Source of the DNA: Lenisia limosa | Lineage: Eukaryota > Breviatea | Direction of reading: 5' to 3' | NCBI GenBank assembly: GCA_001655205.1 | Contig: LPNZ01007732.1 | Span: forward strand, 1 to 51,580 | DNA length: 51,580 nt | The notes under the pieces: model-generated | The model's database searches: none | Seen by the model: the letters and a program-made list of their open reading frames with translations, nothing else | What the model was told of the DNA's origin: nothing | Program-made: the position numbers and the translations under genes | In this document: piece after piece, positions 1-13,100 of the stretch | How positions within the stretch are numbered: the stretch's first letter is position 1 | Layout of the letters: the number at the start of each line of letters is the position of its first letter

Positions 1-3000
1 CTCCACAGTTGTCGAAAGCTGCACTCTTGGCCAGGTTTGGGGGTTTCCTTTCGTTTTCTGGGGAGGCGATATGTGCTTATCAGTTTGCTTATATGCTATG
101 ATATGATATATGTTTGTTTTACAATGAAAACGCCGAAAAACGAGGGTTTTGTCCTTGCGGCTCTCATTTTAGATCCCATAATTATGACAAAACCCTATCA
201 CGCCTTTAGATTTCCTACACTGAAGCTCGCGGCCATGTATTTTGCAGTGATATTGATGGAACACCTACATGGCTCTCTTTGTTTGATATAACTGAAAAGT
301 GGGTCGGTCTGTACATCATTTTTGACCCATGACTAGGGCCGAATAGTTATTATGTGTATTATGTATTGTACACGATACCAATAGACATTCAGACCAATTT
401 CACCATTAGATTTTGCTCTCCCACCTTCCCCCAGCTTTTGATTTGCATTACTGATGAACTGTTTTCCTGTATCCGTTGATTTGTTAAGATCACCTTCCCA
501 GATCACCTTCCCATCGAAAGTAATGAAATATGGAACAATATCCCTGTTTTTTTTTAAAAAAAAACTATATTTTATTTGTATGTGTAGACCCATTCCCCTC
601 CACCACCCCCGTCCTGTAGTAATCTATCACAGTGTTGAAAGTGCCAAGTATACCTGCCCTGGATCGGAAGAAAGACCAGTTTTTAGATGCGCTGAAGTTC
701 CAAACGAAGTATGTACATGTGTTAATACATATGTTATTCTTATTTTGGGAGAAGCTTGGTATTATTGAAGTTCTACCATATTTAACAAATTGACATTGCT
801 AACTGCTTCTCAAATGCAATTTTAGTGTCAGCGTGGTGCTACCTATTTTGTGAACACAACATCGGCTTCGTCATATATTAAAGGGTGAGCTGACTCCTAA
901 ATTTTCATAAAGCGAAGGGAAGTGGTGACAAGTGGGGCAGGGTGGGGCAGGGTGGGGGTAGATGTTTTATCACACCCGTTTCATCATTTAAGACTTTTGT
1001 TGACTATTTTAGTTGTGATGCGACCCTTGGCATGGAGGAGTAGGCATTATTCTCTCTACCGGAATACTTGTTTGATCTAATATCTGCATTCTTCTATTGA
1101 CTGTATTGCTCAATACTTATCACCCTTCAGTCTAGATATCTCTCTTAGTGGACTGACAACTCCATTACCAACGTTTGTATCTCGGACTGATGGACTGAAG
1201 GTTACTTTCCCTGATTCCAACCCAACAGTAAGCCTCGGGGGTATATTATGTAATCGTGGTGATGTCACTATACGCATCGAAGTACACCACCCGTCGCGTG
1301 TTATTAACTCCGCAGCAAGCGGCAGTGACTGTCACAGCGCCTTTCTCCTTCTCCGCTGTATCCGCATCCGTTACGATCAGTCTTATTCCAGGAGGGGTTG
1401 ACCACCCGGACTTCACATGTGGTATGTATGCGCTGCTTTATAGATGATGAAAGCTGACGTATTGATAAATTATCATTATGTTCCCCCTTACGCTTAGTCC
1501 TTTGTATAACCGTCTGATATGAATGTAATAACAAGTTAACTCGAAGTCTGAATTATTGATTTTTTTTTTTCCAGCGTTTAAAGATTAAGTTTATTTGTTT
1601 TTTGAATAGTACTACAAGTGTATATCTGAACTACCCCTTCCCCCGATCTTACTCCCCCAACCTTTACGCCAATATTCTTCATCGNNNNNNNNNNNNNNNN
1701 NNNNNNNNNNNNNNNNNNNNNNNNNNNNNNNNNNNNNNNNNNNNNNNNNNNNNNNNNNNNNNNNNNNNNNNNNNNNNNNNNNNNNNNNNNNNNNNNNNNN
1801 NNNNNNNNNNNNNNNNNNNNNNNNNNNNTGCGCAACCCCAACGGGGACTTTTGCCTTTGGAATTCCAGGTTGGAGCTGAATGTATGTAGTTGATACACTA
1901 TATATCATATGATATATGATATAATATGATATATGTATATGGTCAAAACCGCGAACATGATTAAAACCGCGAACAAGCCACAAATCGACATAAATCGCTT
2001 CAATAACACCCTTTTTAGTGTGAAATTCGGCAGTTTTGAGCACTAGACTCTCAATAACATCAAAACAAAGCAATTTTGACCAAAAAGAAGAAAAGGAGAA
2101 GATAAAAAAATCGAAAAAAAAAGATCTTTTGATCAGAATCGAACCCGCCAGTTTCCTTTATGCCAAATTTTTTTTTTGAAACCCCCCTCTTTCAGAATAA
2201 TAGCATTTTGAGCATAATAAAGTGCCCCACTATAGAAACGCAGATTTTTAAGGAGAATTCGAATCTGAAGTCCATTTTTGGAGAAAATGTAGGGGTTTTG
2301 AGATATTTGAATAAACTTTTGTAACGGTTTTTTCAAGAATTTTCCTTGTTCAACCTATATAATGGAGTCAATGGACGAAATAAACTCCTGATGAAAGTAT
2401 ACGCTGGATCAGTATCCCATTTAACGTTCTGGAACGGCACAGAAGGTGAGAGTCAAATAAGCTTGTTTTATTAACATCTTCTATCATATTTTCGCCTATT
2501 TTTTTTGTTAAATTTACGCTCATTTTTGCACAATTTGTCTCGTTTTCTCTTTTTATATGCTACAAGGTTGCTCGAGAGTGGTGAAAGTCAAAAGTGTTGA
2601 TGCAAGAACGTCTTTGCTTTATCGCAGGGACGATTTTGGGCCCATAATCCATGTTTTTGATGTATTTTGCATACAATATTGAAGTGGTGTCATGACGANN
2701 NNNNNNNNTGGGTAATAAGGAGCGTATTGGGTCGAAAAATGAAAGAAAAGCCTCCTTTTTTGTTCGCGGTTTTAATCATGTTCGCGGTTTTAAACACCAA
2801 CCTATTATCTACGTGTATATATACTACATGTAATATATGATATGGTATAGCAATGAGCAATAAAAAAATAATATCTGGCCGAGCTGTATACTAATATTAT
2901 ATTATATCATATAATATGATATCACAAATGTGGTCTCTTCTACCTTTGGGCGTTCAGTTAATCTCACATTGTCTTCAGGTGAAAACCTCCTTCCTTTTGA

Positions 3001-3260
3001 AAACATTGGAAACTTCCTTTCTACCACATCTTTGGTTGGGGGGGGGGGTCAAAAGGAAAGAAATGATTGACATTTGTACACAATGGATGATCAACAAAAC
3101 CCTTTTCTTGTTAACAATTTAGTCAACAAAAACATGGGAAGTCAGCAACACCTATTCCACTCCACAAGACAAAATCTATTTTATCTCTGAGCAAATAGGT
3201 GGAGGGGATCTTGAAAAGTTTGATTTGGTACTGGAAATCACTTTCAGCCCAAGTCTTTAG
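1..3260 (+). CDS. 3' portion of a multi-exon, probably extracellular protein (function unknown)
   Basis: Not recognised. Coding pieces in good frame with splice sites include about 222-300 (VFCSDIDGTPTWLSLFDIT), 630-708 (YTCPGSEERPVFRCAEVPNE), 825-884, 1131-1229, about 1256-1421, 2338-2452 (ending FWNGTEG), 2566 onward (CSRVVKVKSVDARTSLLYR), and the last exon 3122-3260 (begins STKTWEVSNTYSTPQDKIYF, ends FSPSL then TAG). The exons at 2338-2452 and 2566 join in phase through a GTGAG donor and an AAG acceptor. Scattered Cys, NxT/S sites and beta-rich composition suggest a secreted or cell-surface protein; no transmembrane segment is visible. The start codon lies outside the window, and an N gap (1685-1828) may hide an exon. 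The gene ends 144 bp from the convergent bZIP-like gene. Gene reality is fairly sure; single-gene status of all exons is less sure. Confidence 0.55.
1942..2797. repeat. inverted repeat pair flanking an exon
   Basis: About 36 bp at 1942-1977 recur as the reverse complement at about 2761-2797. Each arm is itself a double repeat of AAAACCGCGAACA separated by TGATT. The arms are nearly identical, but the sequence just inside them is not related. Clean exons (2338-2452 and 2566-2660) lie between the arms, so the arms sit in introns. No convincing target-site duplication is visible outside. Confidence 0.75.
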
Positions 3261-3404
3261 TTTTTTTTTTGTTGTTTCTTGTTCTATTAATACATCGCAC
3301 TTCTCCTTCTAACATCGATTCTTTACTCTATTGTGAAGGAATTGTTCGTTCCCCCTCCTACAGGAATTAAGATGCAAAAAAAATTCTCCGAAACATGCAT
3401 TTAT

Positions 3405-6400
3405 TCAGAGTTCGAAAGAGAAAGACATAAATAGATCAGAACCTCCAGTTATCTGGTCAATGAAAAGCGTGTGTTGTTGGAGCAGGCTAAACACGTTATT
3501 TCAAGTGATATCTTATTTATATGAGGATGAGGGAGCTTCAGTTTGATCACAAACCTTGCCTATTAGAACCCTACTTACTTCGTTCAACTTGAGGTAAATT
3601 TCAGACAACTGTAACAGAGGCATCAGCTCAACTCTCTAATTGATTATTGCAATTCGTCAGTGAAAGGATTATGACCAAGTAGTACACCAGCAAACATAAG
3701 TGAGAAGAAAACGTGCTCTCTGCCTAATTGTCAAAAATTTAAGAACAACAGAGGTGGCGCGGTCACATTCCTGGGATTCTTCGAACATGTTCCTTCGTAG
3801 CAATTCAACCAGAGATATAGCCTCTTCAGCATTCTATATATAATAAAACAAAGATTAATTTTTATCAATGAAAAAGACGCCTTGAAAAGAAGATCTAGTC
3901 TAACACTAGTTCTCGTTATGAAACGGAGACTCTCTAATTCAATGTTAACACAGATTCCTGGTCCCATTCACCTTAGACTTGAGACCTTCACTGCAGTCTT
4001 GGAAGATTTTGGTCTTTTCCTTATGGATACTCTAGAGATGTGAGGCAAGTCCATGTACTTAATCGACGCTAGCTCATCCATGTGATATCTCAAAAAACAT
4101 GGGTGTACCTCCAAGTATTTAAAGTGCCTGTCCAACTCTGTGCGAATCTCTTTACGTTGTCCATCAGTCAGCTAAATAGTTAGACATGAAAGAGTTGTCG
4201 ACATGAAATGAAAATAATTATCACACTCCTCACCTCGTGACTACCCCCCTAACATTGCAAAACCACCTAACATTGCAAAACCACCTAACATTGCAAAATG
4301 AGAATGCTTATTGTGAGTGCATGTTATAAAGATGAGTCATTATGCCCCTTTGTAACTTTCCATAGCGTGGAATGCCACTGCATAACAATTCACAGCTTAC
4401 ATCAGTAATTGTTAGGAATATGTTGGACACGTTGTATGCCAAAATGCCCCGATGCTGCTCAATCATCTTTTGTAAATGGCTGGCAGTGAAATACTCTGAA
4501 TAGTAAGTAAGTTAAAATCCAGGAATTATTTGGTAAACAGCCAGCCAGGGGGAACAGTGTGTTTCATAAGTCTTGTCAATATCAGACAAACCGCACTGCT
4601 GAAGACGATCAACAACTTGAGGCGTCAATAGGGACTAAAGAGTGGGAAGATGTCACATAATGCTTCAATAGGACAACTCACAAAAATAGTACAGTGTACT
4701 AATGTATTTTATCTTCATACTACAATAAAAAGGGGTGGAACTTGGATTGTCTGTTTGTTTATCATCAAATAGCATGATGTTAAATTAATATGTACAAATA
4801 CAAAACCTTATTATACCTTAAAATGTGACTCTGCTCCCAGTAAAACTCTCAACAAGCTGCTTCTTGAAGATGACATGATCTTTTCAAGCTCCTGAGTGTA
4901 TTAAATAAAGGAAGATAGTCACACTATCAGGTAATGTAGCAGTTCTTGACTCACCTCATCTGGTGCCTTTTGGTCATAGAGATCTTGAAGGGCCCGATAG
5001 CTTTGCGAGCGCTCATAGAGAAACTGTCAATTTAAATGCAGTAGCGCTAATTTTGGGCTATTTGTAATACTTTAGTGGAATCCTGCGTCCCTGTATTGTG
5101 GGTATTTCTTCTCATTTCAAATCAAAAGGTGATAGATACTTCACTATGGCTCAAAGGGATGGAGTGCTTCATGATATAATGTTGAACACTCTTTCCAACC
5201 TTTGCGCTTTCATCCCTGTCGAGGACTGAGGCAGCCTGGAGGCATCGAATGCAGGGAAACACCTTCTCATGCTCCTCAGAATCTATGTTCATTTTAGATT
5301 GTTGTCATATTGAAATTCAAAGTAAATATTGCTACCATCTCAGGGCCTACTTCTGGATGGAGGAGGGAGCAATTTTGGCATGTCCATAAAACGCTCTATC
5401 TCAGCCTACAAAATTTGAAAACGTGAGTTGTGAATCATCTGGCTTTCTGAAATAGCACATACCAACCTTTTGTCTGCCGATTATAACTTTTTGTTCTGAC
5501 ATTTCTTCATTGTGCTCTTTGTGAACTCGCTCTATTGCGCTTATGAGCGCAACTTTCTCTTCAGTCCTGCAGCATTATTATTTATTAGAAAAGTAGCTCA
5601 TCATTAAAAAAAGAACCAAAATATTAACCACGGACTGCTCACAGACTCCATGGCGAAGTCGAACGTCCCTACCTACCTTCTTTCCTTCTCCAAATGTATT
5701 ACAATATTGAGCTTCTCAATATGGGATGACTGCTTTGATGCATGTTGCTTCAACTGGAAAGTATGATAGCTGGAGAAGACAAATACAGGTTATTCCACTA
5801 CTAATACGTGGTGACAGTAAGCGATGGGGGTGAAGACGTATTAATGGTAGCTAAATAACGGACGTGGAACAGCGAAAACAATCACATAGCAAACAATAAT
5901 TAAACACACACTTTTTTGTTCTCTTCTTCGAGCCTCCGAATAGTTTCGCTCACTTCCTCCTGCATCGCTTTCTGTTTCTCTCTTTAGGCATTAAAGTTGT
6001 AACAATAACGGTGGTATACAGCAGCTGGGGTAAGTTTTGTCCCGACAAAAGTATTTCCCTAAGAAAAAAAACAGGTCAAGGCTCCCTCAATCAAATGTAT
6101 CACAATATATGATATATGTTCAAGGAGCAGTAAAAGTGTATAAATAATGATAAGGATAGAAGCTTTGAAGAAAAAAAAACCCCAAGCCAACCGATAAGTC
6201 CTCGACGACTTTGCTGTTGCAGATAGTTTGGCTTTGGGGGTCTTTGCTGGTTTGACAGGCTTTGCTGGAGCTTTTTTGACCGGAAGAAGAGTGGCACCTT
6301 CGAAAATAAAAACTAAAATCGAAAGGGACATGACAGTAACAATCCACTCTTACCCGAAGTAGCTGAAAAATCAACAAGAGGAAGCGGGGGGCATGGAGGT

Positions 6401-6795
6401 ATGGGAGATGGCACATCAGGATGGTACGCCATTTGGGGGTATGTTGAGGGGCAGATGGGGGACAAGTCGTCATGAACCACTCCACAATCGTTGCAGTCAA
6501 AGGAATTCATATCCTAGGTCATGAGAAGAATACCAGCTGAACTGAAACCTTCCCCAAGAGGAACAATGGTGATTATTGAATTCAGAGTAATATGAACACC
6601 CACCCCTACATTTCCCAAGAAAGCACAGACATCCCCTGTTTGCTGGAATGGCTCAAAAGTATCTAAGTCAAAGCTCGGAGACTATAATGTAAAGTTGATC
6701 GGTTCCATTCGAGAGTCCCCTACCTCTTGAAGGGCATTAAAACTTGAAACGTCCGAACCAACATTACCCCAGTAACTGGGAGTAATGTCCTCCAT
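3405..6795 (-). CDS. bZIP-like transcription factor with a helical C-terminal domain
   Basis: Start ATG at 6795 opens exon MEDITPSYWGNVGSDVSSF. It is followed by an acidic and Pro-rich N-terminal region (exons about 6610-6681 and 6346-6513, the latter with CNDC and PPCPPLPL). A Lys/Pro/Ala stretch (about 6190-6300) leads to LSATAKSSRTYR, which joins across an intron to EKQKAMQEEVSETIRRLEE at about 5931-5990. The A-x(2-3)-SR-x-x-R-EKQK series followed by Leu/Val heptads matches a basic-leucine zipper, although the invariant Asn of the basic region looks replaced. Two further coiled-coil exons (about 5470-5570, 5680-5770) follow, then a CxxC exon (about 5220-5285). The helical C-terminus (about 3405-4500) includes LKFLTIRQRARFLL, like the RQ-x-ARFLL motif C-terminal to bZIPs of plants (TGA/DOG1 type) and protists. 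The final exon ends MSFSFEL then TGA at 3405. The bZIP call is moderate; a nuclear role is inferred. About 14 exons. Confidence 0.65.
4248..4299. repeat. 18-bp tandem repeat, about 2.8 copies
   Basis: The unit CCTAACATTGCAAAACCA repeats head to tail in an intron of the bZIP-like gene. No function is evident. Confidence 0.9.
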
Positions 6796-7146
6796 TATGT
6801 ACCTTTGGGTGGTTCTCAATTTCTAAAAAACTGTTTGCTGGGTGAGAATCTTCTCATATACTTTCTATTTCTGAAATATTTTTACAGATTTTGATAGCTC
6901 AATTCTTTTCAATACTTATGCAAGAAAAAGGCCGAAGAAACGTGAAGAAAAGGAAATGGTCTTCTGCGGCTGCCGGATCGCGCCTTTTGTCAGAATTGTC
7001 TCAAACGGACCTTTTGCTATGAACCCTAAAGAATAATTGTTAAAGTAGTTATAGTAAACACACAAATCCCGTGAAAGTTGCCGATTGCGCTTCGCTCCTT
7101 GATCTCCTCCATTGGAATTGAACTCTTCAGCTAACCAGCCTGTACC
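6796..7146. promoter_or_regulatory. shared divergent intergenic region
   Basis: This roughly 350-bp stretch separates two divergent start codons (bZIP-like gene at 6795 on the minus strand, helical-repeat gene at 7147 on the plus strand), so it must hold both promoters. I see no clear TATA box or palindromic operator. It is moderately AT-rich towards 6820-6920. Confidence 0.6.
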
Positions 7147-10100
7147 ATGGCGAAAGTCGTGCATTGGCTTCAGCCACAGCCTGCATTATTGGCAAATGAT
7201 AAGGAGCTCTTCTCTAAGGCGCTTGGCATGATCAACTCGGCATCATCCCATGCTGTCCACTCGGGCCTCGCCATCTTCAACTACCTTCTGCAGCACTACC
7301 CACCAAACACATTCCTTGAAATGGGACATATCATCAAGGTTGGTGGTTAATCTCAAATTTTCTTTTGTTTTTTCTGCATATGATGTTGTTGATTGGGTAT
7401 GTGTGTGTTTTTTTTTGTTTTTGGTCTTAATAAATAACGGAACTTCTAACCGTTTTTCTTACCTTGAGTGGATAAGTTGAGTATTTATGATATTTTTTTC
7501 GGTATTCTTGTTTTCTTATCCATATTTAAATGCCAAATTTCCTTTTCTCTTCAACAACAGGTTTACGGGTTTCTATTTACCCCTGCTTTACCAACATATT
7601 AATATTTGTGGATTTCCTTAATTAAAAGAATTGATATTTGAGCTATTTAACTTCACATAAACTTCAAACCCTTATTATCTGGCTCAACTCTTTGTGAAAA
7701 GGTTTACCCCCCCTCTCCAGTCACTCCTGGCGTTAGTCGGAGCCAACCGAGCCACTCGAGCTGGTAATGAGGTGTCAACGTCTGCTGCGTCCTTACTCTC
7801 AGACCTCTTTGTCAAATTGCGGCGAGAGCTTATTGAGGTATGATTGTTGGTGCTGTGCATTATAAGTATGGAAGAAATCTGTTTCTTGTTAAACCAAGTA
7901 CTTATCGATGCGGTGTAATTTGTCAACGATATTGTCTACATTGTTGGCAACACCATCCATCCGCAACTACAGTTAAATTTATCGACTCTGGATCTGACTC
8001 CCAGGTTCGGCAACATGGGGTTCTGAGCTTCGATCTGGACGAGGACAACAGCCAGCCCTTGAACTCACTTTGGTACCCCACGTTCCTTTTGGCAACCCAA
8101 GGCGACAATGCACACGGGGTATGCACCAAATGCTCAATTTCCACATTTTTCAATTTGCGTTTCTTCGTCGGCTACCCGTCTACCCCAAATTAATCTGTTC
8201 CGTCTCCCCCATCTTAATCTGCTCCGTCTCCCCCATCTTAATCTGTCCCGTCTCCCCCATCTTAATCTGTCCCGTCTCCACNNNNNNNNNNNNNNNNNNN
8301 NNNNNNNNNNNNNNNTCTTAATCTGTTCCGTCTCCCCCATCTTAATCTGTTCCGTCTCCCTGTTCCGTCTCCCCCATCTTAATCTGTCCCGTCTCCACCA
8401 TCTTAATCTGTTCCATCTCCACCATCTTAATCTGTTCCGTCTCTCCCATCTTAATCTGTTCCGTCTTCACCATCATTATGTACTTTCCGCACTAATCATC
8501 ACAGGTCTCGGTCATGATGCCACCCCATGAACTAGCCTCGGTCACAGTGGGGAGGGTCCATTTAACTGCTTGAACGTTACCAAATTTAACTTTTTGATGC
8601 TCTCACAGATCCGAGCCACTCTGGGTGCCATATTCAGGCAGCTAAAGGACACCCCAGGTAATGAATAAATACATGTTTTTGATGTTACCAGATGCGCTGT
8701 AAATATCACCCCTTTAGATACGACTAACGCTACTTCTGCGTTTATCGAGTTATCGCCTCTTATTATGGCCGCAATGCCTTTCATTTCACCATCATCGTAG
8801 GATGGGGGATAGGTTACCCGGAAGCTCTCATTTATAACATTCTAATAATGCTGTAATACAAGATATAGCAATAGGTGTAGTATTTTAGTATCGATATTAT
8901 AAAACATAGTTATGTAATTATGCAGGTATTTTTTACCATACACCGCATTTTATGTTTCAGAAAGCTGAGTGGAACCGAGTCCGAGGTTTTAACAAAGAAT
9001 ATGTCCGAGGTGGTCCTCGCAATTGTGCAGGTGGGAACTTAACGGCGTTGGGTTCTCTATATTCATCACAAATGTTTACCAAAGACAGGTTTTTAAAATT
9101 ATAAGAGTGTGTTGCAAAAAGTTATGTGACATTTTCCTCTTTTTCTTACTCTCAAGATATTCCATCAGTTGAACCCCTCCCTCAAATCCCTCTGTGCGCA
9201 ACTCCTCCACAAAACGATCCATGCTATCCCCACTGAGGTCAGTCAGTGTCTTTTGCGTCTTTCTTTTTCATAACGAATACACGAAGTATTGGTGATGATG
9301 TCTTTGGTTGTACTGTTTTTATTTTTGTTCTGTATTTTCAACGCAAAATACTCACATCCACTTAGATTCGGTCAAATTGCATCAAGCCCGAAGCCTTGAG
9401 CGTCATATCTGCACTTTCCCTTGAGACATCTTGGATGGACAGCTCAAACCACACCCTTTTTACTGATATACTTGAGACACTCTCAACAGATCACCAATCA
9501 GTAAGCTCTTTTCTCTTCCTCATTTATAAATAATTCAGACACAAATATGCAATTCTCATTATTTATCATAACACATTTCCCCGCCATGACGATTTAGATT
9601 GTGAGTCGCGTCCGCACATTAGAAGGCGTGAGTATGACACGCACATCTCGTCTTGGCACCATGCTGAATTCGGAAATCAATATCCAAGTTTGCCTGTAAT
9701 AACAATGATCTTATAAGGCGACTCGTCAGCTCGCATTTCAAAAAAAACATGCCATTTTGACCCAACCAGTGTTTCAGCCAATTTTGTACTACTACCTCAT
9801 AGAAACAGTGTCACCCGTTTCACTTTTCCCCCTCTAGTCATGTGCGTTTGAGGTTGCCGAAGGCCTCATTCCGATCGCTGAAAGTCTGATAGTGTTTCCC
9901 GACCAGCTTTGCACAAGGATTGTTTTTGAGCTTTGGTTGAAAGTGGGAAGGAGGGGTGTTACTTTTTACAAAGATTATGCTAAATGGGAGGGGGGTAACT
10001 AACGCAAAGGCTGCAAAAACTACTTCATTCGTATCCTAATTGGCTTCATTTTTCTCTCTTAATTGGTGCGTTCCACCCATCTGAATAATGTTTTCCAGCA

Positions 10101-13100
10101 GGGAATGTTCAGTTTTCCTCACTCGTATAGCTGCTTGGACTTTGGAGTGATAGCGACTTCGCTTCAGTGTCTTCAGTTCCCATTCTCTCCAACCTTGCAT
10201 CCCTGCTGTTCATGGGCCAGGATCGCCAATCGCTTCTTCAGACTTTGGTTGTTATGCTTGATGGTCGCCTTACGGAAAGGTTTGTTGCGGCCTTTTTTGA
10301 AAATGTGAGGAGACGATTGACCTTTACTGAATTTTTCATGAAAGGACGCATGAGAACAATCAAGTTGATTGGGCAATTTTCAAGCATTCCCCTTTATGGG
10401 CGTATCTATACAGTTTAATTAAAATCTGCTGTTTACCTCCATCCCCAGTGCCCCAGCCATTGCCTCACAAACGCTGCTCGACCCCAACGGCTGGTGGGCT
10501 GCAGAGGAATCGGTGGCCTTCTCAAATTCTGAGGTAAACAAGGGGGAGGGAGCATAGCCGGTGTCAACTGAAAACTGGACAATCCCCACCAAATGCCAAT
10601 CCTTCTTTAGATGCAATCTTTGGTTTTGTCTGTATACTGTGACCTCTGGATTAACTGTAAACTAGATGAACCAGTTTATGGCACAAAGGCTGAGCACTCT
10701 GATCCCGCTTTTGTACATTCTTTTCTCTCTCTCACTGTCTACAGTCCCTCAGGTATAGATGGGTCTCAAGTTGCTATTTAAATGACAATTCTATATTGAT
10801 GCCAAAAATAGTTTACCAAAATCCATTTCTTTTATGATTGACAGGTTGGCTTGCGAAGCATCGCCATTCTCAGCACTGTTCTACCCCATGTTTCCGTTGA
10901 AGACTTGCAGAAGTTCAAGGTCGAAATCCAGGTGAGATATACGTAACTTTATTTTGTTAAGTATCTTACCCCTCTTTTTGAAAAAAAAGTATGATACTTG
11001 GTTGTTCTGATGATATAGCAACTGCTAAACAGTGCGCCGCAGGACCCCCGTGTGCCATATACCAAGGTTCTGGCCGACCTCTTCGAACACATCCGGCATG
11101 CTGAGGTTGAGGTCAACAGCGAACCAGACTTCGCATTGAGTGCGTTTGCTGACGCATGTCTCATTGGTACGTATGGCGCTGGCGTGATTGTTGTGACACT
11201 GGTGATTGCTAGACCTTTTCAGACTGATATACGAAGACCAACAGAATTTTTCTACTCTCTACTTTTGTTAACAGTGTAGATGCGCTTCCCCATGCAGTAG
11301 ACTGCTCTGAACACCTTGTCATTTCTCTCCAGAATGCCATCTCCCCTGAACAGGTGCGTGGTGTGCAACAACTACATACAGAACGTGGAAGGCTTGCTTT
11401 CGTTGCATCTGCCCAAAGGCGGGCAATTTTACCCATTCTACTATGACGAACATTGATATCAGTAAATGACATGGTCAAGAACTAGATATGAATATATTGA
11501 TAAAATACTACAAGAGTAATCGACATTTAGGTTATCGTTGCTTGTCGACAGATCAAGAGTTTCCCCGCATTCCACCTTCTTTCTGACAGTACCATCCTGA
11601 CCGAAGCTCTTGCCAGGTATGACTTTTATCATTTGGAATAGAAACATGAATATGGATGTTGCTACTATGAATGGGGTCCTCAAGGCTCTCTCAAAAGTGT
11701 AAGTTTACAAAAGCTAGGGACTCTTTTGTTAATATTTTTCTTTACTATTTTCAATGACTCACGCATTTCAGGTTCCTCAGGGTGGAGCCAAGAACACAGA
11801 AGGATGTTGAAGTACATATGGCAGTTCTTGACTTGGCTGCCTTTCTCTACAGTGTGTAAGGATTTTCCATAGCGATCATATGTCGTGGAAGCTGTACCAA
11901 ACTTGAATGTCTTTCTTTCTGGTTTCCTAACCATCTACACCATAACATTTACACACATCAGCATACTACTGCACTTATTGTCAACCAGTCTCACTTTCGT
12001 TACTTATTCTACATTTATTTCGGTTTATTAGTACTTACATTAATACAGACCACCCCAATTCAACCAATTGCACACTGCCAAGCTTTTTGGCCGTCATTGT
12101 TCCCCATCTCCTCAAAGCAGCTTACAATGAGCTTCAAGGCACAGCTGATAGGTATGATTTCTCATTAGTATGTTTGTCTCAACAGAACATACTTGACAAT
12201 TATCAGGATGCAACTAAACACGATTTCACCACCTTTCCACAGAATGATCATCGATAGCATTCCCCTCTCCGGCTCGGCTCAGTCCGCTTTCAGATACCCT
12301 CCACTCGAAAACCGTCACGCTCTTTCCATCATCTCTAACTCACTGGCCATCCTATCCTTGTCGCCATGGAGGGATCTCATTATCCTCACGGACATCTCCA
12401 TCCACGCTCTCAATCTGCTGCCGTCAAGCCAGCCCGTTGTGTCTCTAATCATCTCGAGCTGTCTTGAAATGTCCTGTAAACTTCTCGACGCTGAGTCCAA
12501 TGGGCCTTTTGCGGTGTCTGTTGTCGACTTCTGTACGGGCGTTTTGGCCTGCTTGGGCTTGCCGAACTCAATGATGATTGACCAAGTCTTCAAAACTATC
12601 CAAATTGCCGCAAGCCACGCTTCTGGCCATCAGTCCCATGCTGTGTTCCAACATGTCATAGCAGCCTGCCGCGAATCTATGGCAACTCTCCGGGTGACAC
12701 ATGGTCTATCGTGCCTCTCGTCATGGGCTTCCACCTTGGGTCTGAGCGACATTGATGGTGACAATGCCTGGATGTGGGTTGTTGAACAGACGCAGCCCCA
12801 TGAAATGAGTTCAATGCGGCCATTTTCCATCCGTGAATCCGCCCTTCAGCTTCTGACTACAGCATTCAATGACCTGCCTGCCTTCATTAAGAGACACTTC
12901 ACATCGGAAATCATCCTAGACTACCTCAATGACCCGTATGCCACCCAAGGCTTCCTTCTTTGTAGCTTGAAGCTTGCTGAGGTTCTACAGAGCCACTCAG
13001 AAGACTTCTCGCTTTCTCTAGGTAAGCGAGATTACACGCACTTTCACAATCACTGTCATAAAATCGTATTTACTTTTTTTGAGCGTAATTTTTGCTCTTA

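Noticed and set aside
1942-2797. A simple MITE or DNA transposon bounded by terminal inverted repeats
   Set aside because: Spliced coding exons of the host gene lie between the arms, no target-site duplication is visible, and there is no transposase. Kept only as an inverted repeat pair.
8108-8530. Plus-strand open frame encoding repeated LICSVSPI-type units
   Set aside because: It is a by-product of the 24-bp minisatellite, interrupted by Ns, within an intron with clear donor (8119) and acceptor (8608).
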